Part shown: positions 5,701 to 12,198 of the stretch, one piece after another
Position numbering within the stretch: position 1 is the first letter of the stretch
How the letters are laid out: every line of letters starts with the position of its first letter
DNA from: Akkermansiaceae bacterium UBA2367
Lineage (GTDB): Bacteria > Verrucomicrobiota > Verrucomicrobiia > Verrucomicrobiales > DEV007
NCBI GenBank assembly: GCA_002344525.1
Contig: DDTJ01000076.1
Location: 1-13,229, forward strand
Direction of reading: 5' to 3'
DNA: 13,229 nucleotides
Made by a program: the position numbers and the translations under genes
Notes under the pieces: model-generated
What the model was told of the DNA's origin: nothing
Seen by the model: the letters and a program-made list of their open reading frames with translations, nothing else
Databases searched by the model: none

Positions 5701-7517
5701 TCGTTGGCGGGTTTCGGCGAGACCTCGACGCGGCGCGACTTCCACCGCTCGGAGGACGGGACGTCCGAGACATCCTCTCCCTCCGAGACGACGGAGATCG
5801 CGGCCTCGGGCAGGCCGAGGCGGACCAGCTCGGCTCGCACCGCCGCGGCGCGGCGCAGGCTGAGCCTCTCGTTGCTGGCGGCGTTGCCCACGTTGTCGGC
5901 GAATCCGGTGACGACCAAGTCGATTTCGGCTGCTGCTGCTTTCACCGCCTCGGCCACGGACGCGACCTTGGCCTTCCCCTCCTCTTGAAGGGCGTCGCTG
6001 TTCTTGTCGAAGTAGATCGGGAGCGCCTTCAGCGTTTCGGCCAGCTTGATCCGGGCCTCCGGCAGCAGTGTCGGCTTCGGAAAGGGCTGGTCGGCGTGGA
6101 GGAGACGGTTCTGGATTTTGAAGGCCGGCGGCAGCAAGTTCACCGCGAGGTTCTGCACCACTTGGCGGTCGGGCAGGGAGACGGTGCGCCCTTCGAGGTC
6201 GAGGACGCCGTCCTGGAAGACGAACTTCCCGGCGGAAAGGCGAGGAAGGGTCTCGGCGAAAAACTCCGCCAGCCCCGCCGTCCAAGCGTCGCCCGGCGTC
6301 GCGGGGACCGTTTCGAGTTCGTTTTTGATGATCGTGTCGGGAAGCGGCCCTTTCAATTTCGCTTCGAGCGCGGTCGCGAATCCGGGGTCGGACACCTTTC
6401 CGGAGAGCACGAGCAACCCGCCTTCGTAGACCGCCGTCAGCGACACCGCCGATTCCCGCGACCCTCCCTCCGTCGCGATGTCGGCGACGAGTTCGAAAGC
6501 GGGCGGGCCCGTCCGCAGCGGGACGAGCCGGTCGAGGAACGTCTGCCGTGCCTTGTCGTCGGTGGCGGTCCCGCTCACCCGGATCTGCGTCTCGCCGAAC
6601 TCGGCGGTCATCTCCCCGCCCAATCCCGCGAGCAGCGCCGGGATGGCCTCCGCGAGCCGCTCCTGCCATGCCGCCGGGGCGCAGGTGTCGCTCACCTCGA
6701 TGCGGTCGGTCACGAGGAGTTTCGCATCCGCCGCCCGGAACAGCTCCAGCAGAGCCACGCGGTCCGCCTCCGAGGGGAGAACCCCGCCGAGGACGACACC
6801 GAAGCGGTTGCGTGTCAATCTCAGCTCCGCCACGCGGGTGAAGGTCTGGGGCGGCTTCACCCGGATGCCGTCGTCCAGCGACTCCGCCCCGATCTGCGCG
6901 GCGAGGTCGAGGAGCCCTTTCTTCAAGCCCTCGTTCGGCACCGTGCCCGACACCGCGAGCTTTCCCTCCAGCAGAACCACCTCCGCCGCGCCGGGATGGG
7001 CGAGGATCCCCGAGGCGAGCGAGGCGAACTCCGCCATCTTCGGGAAGGGCCGCACCATCGCGTCGAGTTTCGCCTCGTTGTCCACCCCCGCGACGTCGGG
7101 AAGGGCGTGGAGACGCGAACCAAGCAGGGAGCGCCCCGCATCCTCCGCGAGAGCGAGGGCGCCCTCGACCCGCACCCGGTCGCTGTCCTCCTCGCGCGAC
7201 ACGGTGAGGCGCGGCGGCAAGGTCGGTCGGATTCCGATCCGGGTCGCCTCCGGCTCCGGCCAGTAAGCTGTCGGAACCCCCTCGCGCAGCAGCCTCACCA
7301 CGGTCGCGACATCCTCCGGCCGGTCCACCGTGCCGGAAAGGCTCCCGTCGAGGTGGTCGAAAGCGACCGTCACCCCGCCGAAGCCCGCTCCTGAGAGCAG
7401 TTCGAGGGATTTCCGCCCCAACTCCTCCTCCACGCTCCCGCGCAAGCCCACCTGCGCGACGAAGGCCGAGCCCGCCACGGCGAACAGGAAAAGCAGGAAA
7501 ATGGCGAGAAACCGCAT
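5679..7517 (-). CDS. Envelope protein with multiple BON-like repeats and C-terminal OmpA domain
   Basis: 612 residues. A hydrophobic segment at 2-22 acts as signal peptide or inner-membrane anchor. Residues about 46-480 contain six or seven repeats of the BON-like pattern, a beta strand pair such as GKLAVSGTVPNE, GLLVLSGKVSDP or GVLDLEGRTVSL followed by a helix (for example near 56-80, 185-212, 240-265, 310-333, 366-390, 436-460). The C-terminal OmpA/MotB domain (about 498-600) keeps FDKNS, the GFADNVG motif with Asp541, and the NERLSLRRAAAVRAEL helix with Arg555/556, so its peptidoglycan-binding residues look intact. BON domains are generally thought to bind membranes or lipids, so the protein probably bridges membrane and cell wall. 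It is the first gene of the operon running down to 1699. The ATG start follows an AT-rich leader and has no clear Shine-Dalgarno. The C-terminus ends in repeat-encoded residues (VTRDP). Overall layout resembles mycobacterial ArfA, with more BON-like units. Confidence 0.85.
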   Translation of the reverse strand: MRFLAIFLLFLFAVAGSAFVAQVGLRGSVEEELGRKSLELLSGAGFGGVTVAFDHLDGSLSGTVDRPEDVATVVRLLREGVPTAYWPEPEATRIGIRPTLPPRLTVSREEDSDRVRVEGALALAEDAGRSLLGSRLHALPDVAGVDNEAKLDAMVRPFPKMAEFASLASGILAHPGAAEVVLLEGKLAVSGTVPNEGLKKGLLDLAAQIGAESLDDGIRVKPPQTFTRVAELRLTRNRFGVVLGGVLPSEADRVALLELFRAADAKLLVTDRIEVSDTCAPAAWQERLAEAIPALLAGLGGEMTAEFGETQIRVSGTATDDKARQTFLDRLVPLRTGPPAFELVADIATEGGSRESAVSLTAVYEGGLLVLSGKVSDPGFATALEAKLKGPLPDTIIKNELETVPATPGDAWTAGLAEFFAETLPRLSAGKFVFQDGVLDLEGRTVSLPDRQVVQNLAVNLLPPAFKIQNRLLHADQPFPKPTLLPEARIKLAETLKALPIYFDKNSDALQEEGKAKVASVAEAVKAAAAEIDLVVTGFADNVGNAASNERLSLRRAAAVRAELVRLGLPEAAISVVSEGEDVSDVPSSERWKSRRVEVSPKPANEPVTRDP

Positions 7518-7542
7518 GAGGCCGACAAGGTCAAATTCTGAC

Positions 7543-7570
7543 AGTATTCAGATTTTTTAAACTTCTTCAA
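7543..7570 (-). promoter_or_regulatory. Possible promoter of the envelope operon
   Basis: Read on the minus strand, TTGAAG (7570-7565, 4 of 6 to the -35 consensus), a 16-bp spacer and AATACT (7548-7543, 4 of 6 to the -10 consensus) lie in an AT-rich stretch upstream of the ATG at 7517. Transcription would begin near 7536. Both hexamers are weak matches, so other positions in the AT-rich stretch 7530-7620 are possible. A promoter somewhere here is expected, because the next gene upstream is separated by 345 bp of hairpin-rich DNA. Confidence 0.25.
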
Positions 7571-7621
7571 CCCGCAAGGCGGTAGGCAATGAAATGAAAT
7601 CAAATTTAAGAAAATTTTTCA

Positions 7622-7829
7622 CAGCCATCCTATGGCTGCCAATGATTTCAGAGCCAAAGGCGCGGCTCCATGACAGCCCAGGCCGATGGCCTGGGAACCC
7701 GGCCCCGGAAAACGGGAGAGGGCTGAAAGCCCGATCCATCCCGCCCGGCCAAGCTTGCCGCTGGATCGGGCCTCCAGCCCTCCCCCGTCCCCGGATTGTC
7801 AGCTTGGCATCCCGGTTTCCAAAGATGCC
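7622..7829. repeat. Cluster of inverted repeats in the gene-free interval 7518-7862
   Basis: This gene-free interval contains consecutive hairpin-forming units: CAGCCAT-CCT-ATGGCTG (7622-7638), GAGCC/GGCTC arms (7651-7668), CCCAGGCC-GAT-GGCCTGGG (7677-7695), GGGCT-GAA-AGCCC (7720-7732), and a GGCATC/GATGCC pair (7806-7829). A larger imperfect palindrome has 21-bp arms at 7718-7738 and 7762-7782 with 19 of 21 positions complementary. The spacing and short loops suggest composite REP-like intergenic repeats rather than a protein gene; the short open frames through it have no plausible protein features. The distal part may also terminate the feoB-like transcript ending at 7863. Confidence 0.65.
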
Positions 7830-7862
7830 CTGAAGTCAGTCGGGAAACGCGAATGGCCTCGC

Positions 7863-9560
7863 TCAACGGAACAAAGCCCCGAGCCAAGCGATGGCGAAGC
7901 TGAATCCGGCGGCCCAAGCCATCTGCCGGGCGCAGAGCTTCGCGGCGAAACGCCAGCGCATCTCTCTGCCGATGGCGAGGAGGGTGACGAGGCAGGGCAG
8001 GAGCACGCCGGCGAGATAGACGGCGGTGAGCACTTGGGCGGGCGTCTCCAGCCCGACCTTCAGCGCCTCCCAATCGGAGTCGAGCAGGCCGATGGCGAGC
8101 CCGTCCTTGCGGATCGAGCCGAGGACCACCGCGGTGGCGGCTTCGCCGGGGAGGTTGAAGCATGCCATGACCGGAGCCAGCGCCACGGCGAGCCAATCCA
8201 GCACACCGAGCCAGCTCAAAGTCGCCGCCACGAAGCAGATTGCGACGAAGACGGGCAGGGCCATGAAGACGAACTGCCGCAGCGTTCCCGCCATTTCCCG
8301 CCACACCGCCCGCCACGAGGGCGCGTGCAAGGCGTCGGCGTCCGGGAGGAGGAGGCCATTCGTGGCGAGGCGCAGCGCCTTCGGCGTGGTGAAGCGCAGG
8401 TAGATCAGCGTCGTGGCGGCGAGAACCGCGAGATAGATGAAGCCCATCCCTCCCATGCCCGCCCCCGCGAAGACCGCGAGGGTCGCGGGGAGCTGGTAGG
8501 AGCAGGCCGATCCGAAGGAGATGGCCGAAACGCAAGCCCCGCGCGAGCAGGAGGCGCAGGCCCGGCTCGCCACCACCGCCGGGACGTTGCAGCCGAATCC
8601 CATGACCACCCGCACGAGATCGCGCCCGCCGATGCCGAAGGGCCGCAGCCAAGGATGGAGGGCGACGGAAATCCGGTCGATCAGACCCGTCGATTTGTAG
8701 ATCGCGAGGAGCGCGGAGAAGGCGAGGATCGTCGGGGCGGCGTAGAGCAACAGGAAAGGGAACATCGCGACCAACCCGTAGTCCCCGCCGAACAGGGCTG
8801 CTGGCAGGTCCGGCCAAGTCCCGATGCGGGCGAGCAGAGGTTTCAGGAGCGCGGAGAGGGGTTCGTAGAGCCAGTCGGCGAAGCGGTTCGCGTTCACCAC
8901 CGCCACCCCGGCGGGCAGGAAAAGCAGGCCGAGCGCCGCGAAAGGATTCGAGGTGACGCGCTCGGCGAGCTTGGAACGGCGCGGCGCAATGGCGAAAAGG
9001 CCGGAAGGCAGCCGGGGCGGTTCCGCCGGGAAGCGCGGTCCGTCCTCTCGCAGCGCCGCCTCCCGGATGGCCTCCCGCATCGGGCTCCCGACGCGCCGCG
9101 CATCGAGGGCGAAGACGGGAACGCCGATCGCCCGGGAAAGGACGGCGGCGTCCGCCTTCGGGTCCACTCCGGCTTTCAGATGGTCCGCGAAAGTCAGCAC
9201 GACGAATCCCCTCCGCCCCGCCACCAGCGGAAGCAACGTGGCCAGCCCGGAAGCTGCCTCCCCCGCCCGCGCCACGAGGACGACGGCATCCACGGAGCTG
9301 TTTCCCTTGAGAGCGGCTAGGGCGGAGAGGCCCGTCGCGGTCTCCGACTCGCGATAGAGTCCCGGCGTGTCGGTCCAGCGCAAACCCTCGTGCGGGTAGG
9401 TCTCGCAGGCCAAGGTGGAGCCACGAAAATTCTCCGGTAGGGCGAGGCGTCCCGTGAGACTGCCGAGCAACTGGGTCTTGCCGACGCTTTCCAAGCCGAG
9501 GACAACGATCCGGGGAGCGGAGACGGCTTCGCGGACGGGAAGAGAAATGGAGGGATTCAT
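7863..9560 (-). CDS. feoB: FeoB-like ferrous iron transporter: GTPase domain fused to gate-domain permease (short variant)
   Basis: 565 residues, shorter than typical FeoB (roughly 700-800). The N-terminal G domain (about 16-165) has the P-loop GLESVGKT at 22-29, a T-containing switch segment (STLACETYP, 48-56), DTPG at 64-67 and a G5-like ALDARR at 151-156. The G4 motif reads TFAD (123-126), where FeoB normally has an Asn-containing NxxD. The membrane part (about 205-563) carries two Gate-type segments with the family signatures VMGFGCNVPAVVASR (319-333), SYQLPA (354-359) and GSIRKDGLA (481-489). FeoB proteins import Fe2+ across the inner membrane. A run of cysteines follows the GFGCNVPA motif (C335, C338, C343, C353). 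The ATG start lies 28 bp from a double operator (9588-9640). No feoA or feoC lies beside it. A divergent member carrying another metal cannot be excluded. Confidence 0.82.
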   Translation of the reverse strand: MNPSISLPVREAVSAPRIVVLGLESVGKTQLLGSLTGRLALPENFRGSTLACETYPHEGLRWTDTPGLYRESETATGLSALAALKGNSSVDAVVLVARAGEAASGLATLLPLVAGRRGFVVLTFADHLKAGVDPKADAAVLSRAIGVPVFALDARRVGSPMREAIREAALREDGPRFPAEPPRLPSGLFAIAPRRSKLAERVTSNPFAALGLLFLPAGVAVVNANRFADWLYEPLSALLKPLLARIGTWPDLPAALFGGDYGLVAMFPFLLLYAAPTILAFSALLAIYKSTGLIDRISVALHPWLRPFGIGGRDLVRVVMGFGCNVPAVVASRACASCSRGACVSAISFGSACSYQLPATLAVFAGAGMGGMGFIYLAVLAATTLIYLRFTTPKALRLATNGLLLPDADALHAPSWRAVWREMAGTLRQFVFMALPVFVAICFVAATLSWLGVLDWLAVALAPVMACFNLPGEAATAVVLGSIRKDGLAIGLLDSDWEALKVGLETPAQVLTAVYLAGVLLPCLVTLLAIGREMRWRFAAKLCARQMAWAAGFSFAIAWLGALFR

Positions 9561-9587
9561 CGGATCGTGGACGGCGGGAGCGGACGC

Positions 9588-9640
9588 CGCAATTATCGCA
9601 ATAAATTTGCGTTAAATAAAAATGCAAGTCACTTGCGAAA
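9588..9640. promoter_or_regulatory. Double 7-1-7 operator upstream of the feoB-like gene
   Basis: Two near-palindromic 15-mers, CGCAATAAATTTGCG (9597-9611) and TGCAAGTCACTTGCG (9623-9637), lie 26 bp apart, with an extra CGCAA half-site at 9588. The whole 53-bp stretch matches 10929-10981 at 43 of 53 positions without gaps. On the minus strand a -10-like GATAAT (9597-9592) and a weak -35 TTTATT (9620-9615), 17 bp apart, overlap the first box, so a bound protein would block RNA polymerase. A 7-1-7 palindrome upstream of an iron transporter recalls Fur-family operators, but the half-site differs from the classical GATAAT, and the regulator is unidentified. Confidence 0.65.
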
Positions 9641-9686
9641 ACTGTGCAAACCCCTTCTTCCACGTCAAGGCCCCACCTTCCTACGA

Positions 9687-10853
9687 TCAGCGCAAGCCAC
9701 GCAACATTGCGACGGCTTGGAGGACCGGCACGCATTCCACCTCCCGGCCTAGCGGATAGCTCTCCGAGCCGGGATAGACGACGAACTTGCGTTGCGGCCG
9801 CATCTCCTCGCAACTTTCGTGGAAGCCCCGCGAGAGCGAAGGCGAGAGGCTGCGCTTGCACTCGAAGACCCATCGGAGTCCGGGACCGAGTTGCAGCACG
9901 AGATCGATTTCCGCCCCTCCGGTGCTGCGGTAGTGGAAGGCCTCCGTGCCGGGTGGAGCGGCGGCGATGAGCTGTTCGATCACCCAGCCTTCCCAGCTCA
10001 TGCCGGCGACGGGATGCGCCAGCAGGTCCTCCAGCGTGCCGATGCCCAGCAAGGCATGGGCCAGACCGCTGTCGCGCACGTAGAGCTTCGGCGACTTGAC
10101 CAGCCGCTTGCCCGTGTTGGACGACCACGGGGCGAGGCGTCGCGCCAGCAGCAGGTCGCAGAGCAAGTCGATGTAGCGACCCACGGTCTGGCCGCTCACC
10201 CCCAGCGCGGCGGCGAGCTTGGCGGCGTTGCCCGTGGCGCCTTGCTCGTGGGCGAGCATGGTCCAGAAGCGGCGCAGTGTCTCGGCGGGAATCCGAGGGC
10301 CGAGTTGCGGGATGTCGCGCTCCAGATAGGTGCGGATGAAATTCCGGCGCCATTCCAAGGAGGCGGCGTCGCTCTCCGCCACGAAGCTGGGAGGGAAGCC
10401 GCCGCGCAGCCAGAGATCGTCAGCGGTCACTTCGCCCGTCTCCTCCAGCAGCAGCGGCGGCAGTTCCGTATAGGCGATGCGCCCGGCGAGGCTCTCCGAC
10501 GATTGCCGGAGCAGTTCGACGCCCGCCGAGCCGAGCACGAGAAAACGACCGTTCCCCTTGCCCTTCCTGCGTCCCTCGTCGATCAACCCGCGCAACACTT
10601 GGAACAAGTCCGGTACGCGCTGGATCTCGTCGAGGATGACCAGCCTGTCCTCGTAGCGCTTCAGGAACCATTCCGGCTCCTTCAGTTTCGCGAGGTCGGA
10701 CGGCGATTCGAGGTCGAGATAGAGGCTCGGACGGGTTTCGCCGAGTTCGATGGCGAGCGTGGTTTTCCCCACTTGCCGGGGACCGAGCAGCCCCACCGCA
10801 GGATGCCGGGAAAGCAATCCGCCAAGCTGGGAACCAAGGAAACGTGGATACAC
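9687..10853 (-). CDS. AAA+ ATPase with C-terminal DUF4143 (PD-(D/E)XK-like) domain
   Basis: 388 residues. Walker A GPRQVGKT lies at 24-31, Walker B LVILDE at 71-76, and a sensor-1-like VLGSA at 106-110. A helix-turn-helix-like segment follows (AKLAAALGVSGQTVGRYIDL, 211-230). The C-terminal domain typical of DUF4143 proteins contains WEGWVIEQL (287-295) and the nuclease-like pattern E315-x-D317 ... E331-C-K333. This family is widespread and often mobile; substrates are unknown, and links to defence or toxin-like functions are speculative. The frame allows no ATG upstream, so the start is GTG at 10853. GGAAG lies 12 nt before it and a TATAAA-like box further upstream. The gene lies between the feoB-like gene and the oxidoreductase, exactly inside the interval bounded by the two copies of the 53-bp operator, and shows no functional link to either. 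Confidence 0.88.
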   Translation of the reverse strand: MYPRFLGSQLGGLLSRHPAVGLLGPRQVGKTTLAIELGETRPSLYLDLESPSDLAKLKEPEWFLKRYEDRLVILDEIQRVPDLFQVLRGLIDEGRRKGKGNGRFLVLGSAGVELLRQSSESLAGRIAYTELPPLLLEETGEVTADDLWLRGGFPPSFVAESDAASLEWRRNFIRTYLERDIPQLGPRIPAETLRRFWTMLAHEQGATGNAAKLAAALGVSGQTVGRYIDLLCDLLLARRLAPWSSNTGKRLVKSPKLYVRDSGLAHALLGIGTLEDLLAHPVAGMSWEGWVIEQLIAAAPPGTEAFHYRSTGGAEIDLVLQLGPGLRWVFECKRSLSPSLSRGFHESCEEMRPQRKFVVYPGSESYPLGREVECVPVLQAVAMLRGLR

Positions 10854-10928
10854 AACTCTGTAAATCTTCCGTTTTATAGATGATTTGCAAGGTTAAAGAG
10901 GAGCCGCAATCGAGAATCCTCGACAACA

Positions 10929-10981
10929 CGCATTTAACGCAATTAACTTGCGTTTAATAAAATCGCAAATAACTTGCGGAA
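10929..10981. promoter_or_regulatory. Double 7-1-7 operator/promoter upstream of the FAD oxidoreductase operon
   Basis: CGCAATTAACTTGCG (10938-10952) and CGCAAATAACTTGCG (10964-10978) are near-perfect 7-1-7 inverted repeats with 26-bp spacing, identical in arrangement to those at 9588-9640. The AT-rich segment between them (TTTAATAAAAT) contains a -10-like TAATAA at 10955-10960, so transcription would start near 10967-10973, giving a very short leader to the ATG at 10981. The second box ends only two bases before that ATG. A bound repressor would therefore cover the promoter and transcription start. Confidence 0.65.
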
Positions 10982-12198
10982 TGTCGCTGTTCCCACACGA
11001 GAAACGCCATGTCTTCGACGTCCTCATTGTCGGTGCCGGTCCCGCCGGGCTGGGTTGCGCGGTGGCCCTCGGGCAATGCGGAGTGGAGAACCTCCTCGTC
11101 GTGGATCGGCACGGCACGGGGGCGTCCTTCCTGCGCTGGCCCCGGCAAATGCGGATGATTTCGCCCTCCTTCCACTCGAATCCCTTCGGCCAGCCCGACC
11201 TGAACGCGATCACTCCGCACACCTCCGTCGCCGACTTCCTCCGCACCGAGCATCCCACGGGCGAGCAATACGCCGCATACCTGCAAGCCCTCGCCGAGCA
11301 CTACCGCATTCCCGTGCGGGAGGGGGTCGAGGTGCGCCGCGTCTTCCGGAAAGGACGCCTCCTCCACCTTGAGACCAGCGACGAAACGCTCCGCGCCCAT
11401 TTCGTGATCTGGGCGGCGGGCGAGTTCTTCTTTCCGAACGCCGCCTCGGTGGAAGGCGCGGAGCATTGCCTCCACAACAGCCAAATCGCCGACTGGCCCG
11501 AGTTGCCCGGCGTCGAGCACGCCGTCATCGGCGGATTCGAGAGCGGCATCGACGCCGCCATCCACCTCGCGCGGGCGGGAAAATCGGTCCACGTCTTTTC
11601 CCGGGGCGAACCTTGGCACCGCGACAGCACGGACCCGAGCCGCGCCCTCAGCCCCCACACCCGCGACCGGCTCAAGGACGTGTTCCTCCACGCCCCGGGC
11701 ACGATCCGCTTCCACAAGCACGCCGATGTCGCCGCGGTCGAGCGGCACGGCGACACCTGCCGGCTCCTCCTCCGCGAGGGCGAACCCTTCGAGATCAGCA
11801 CCCCGCCCATCCTCTGCACGGGATTCTCGGGCGGGCTGGGTCCGGTGGCGGAGCACTTCGCCGGGCCGGACGTCACGCCCGTCTTCAGCGAGGAGGCGGA
11901 CGAATCCCTCCGTACCGAGGGACTCTTCTACAGCGGCCCGCTGCTGCGCCACCGCCAGTCGATCTTCTGCTTCATCTACAAATTCCGTGGCCGCTTCGGC
12001 GTCATCGCCCGCGAAATCTGCCAGCGCCTCGGCCTGCCTTGGGAGGAGCCTTTGAAGCCATGGCGCGAGCGCGGCTTCCTCGTCGAGGACCTCGCCTGCT
12101 GCACCGACTGCACCTGCGCCGTCGAGAGCGCCGCGGAACCCGATCCCGCCCCGGCGGAGGACTACCGCGCCGCCGCGAAGGAGGAGGCGCTCGCATGA
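10981..12198 (+). CDS. FAD-dependent NAD(P)H oxidoreductase with C-terminal Cys cluster
   Basis: 405 residues. An N-terminal FAD-binding Rossmann motif VLIVGAGPAG lies at 14-23, with the usual acidic end of the second strand (VDRHG, 41-45). VIWAAGEFFFP at 142-152 is the ATG-like motif before the second Rossmann fold. A second dinucleotide motif VIGGFESGIDAA at 182-193 probably binds NAD(P)H. The C-terminus carries CCTDCTC (C373, C374, C377, C379) and then an acidic, Ala-rich tail. The layout matches the YpdA/flavin monooxygenase-like pyridine nucleotide oxidoreductases, but no redox-active CxxC appears in the N-terminal half. The substrate is unknown. The Cys cluster may bind a metal or Fe-S centre. 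I chose the ATG at 10981; the in-frame TTG at 10948 lies inside the operator. The stop overlaps the next gene by 4 bp. Regulation is probably shared with the feoB-like gene through the matching operator. Confidence 0.85.
   Translation: MSLFPHEKRHVFDVLIVGAGPAGLGCAVALGQCGVENLLVVDRHGTGASFLRWPRQMRMISPSFHSNPFGQPDLNAITPHTSVADFLRTEHPTGEQYAAYLQALAEHYRIPVREGVEVRRVFRKGRLLHLETSDETLRAHFVIWAAGEFFFPNAASVEGAEHCLHNSQIADWPELPGVEHAVIGGFESGIDAAIHLARAGKSVHVFSRGEPWHRDSTDPSRALSPHTRDRLKDVFLHAPGTIRFHKHADVAAVERHGDTCRLLLREGEPFEISTPPILCTGFSGGLGPVAEHFAGPDVTPVFSEEADESLRTEGLFYSGPLLRHRQSIFCFIYKFRGRFGVIAREICQRLGLPWEEPLKPWRERGFLVEDLACCTDCTCAVESAAEPDPAPAEDYRAAAKEEALA
12179..12187 (+). promoter_or_regulatory. Strong Shine-Dalgarno deciding the start at 12195
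   Basis: AGGAGGAGG lies at 12179-12187, with GGAGG 7 bases before the ATG at 12195. Together with the ATGA stop/start overlap it fixes the start of the second gene of the pair and rejects the much longer upstream reading of that frame. Confidence 0.75.

Noticed and set aside
5985..7394. 469-codon plus-strand open frame antisense to the BON/OmpA gene
   Set aside because: Arg/Gly/His-rich composition, no recognisable domain, and entirely within a well-supported gene on the other strand.
7594..7833. 79-codon plus-strand open frame in the 7518-7862 interval
   Set aside because: It is a translation of the inverted repeats, with no ribosome site and no protein-like features.
7518..9640. CRISPR array or tRNA gene in the intergenic regions
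   Set aside because: The intergenic hairpins are not regularly spaced identical repeats with unique spacers, and no cloverleaf with the conserved T-loop was found.
7648..10353. 901-codon open frame on the minus strand covering the feoB-like and ATPase genes
   Set aside because: It overlaps two genes with clear family motifs, is extremely Arg/Gly/Pro/Ala-rich and runs through the intergenic hairpins and operator. It is a shadow frame of GC-rich DNA.
10948..10980. TTG start extending the oxidoreductase by 11 residues
   Set aside because: It lies inside the first operator box and before the likely transcription start; the ATG at 10981 leads directly into the FAD-binding fold.
11466..12194. Longer upstream extension of the Cys-rich gene frame
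   Set aside because: The extension is Arg/Pro-rich shadow of the oxidoreductase. The ATG at 12195 has a strong Shine-Dalgarno and the ATGA overlap.
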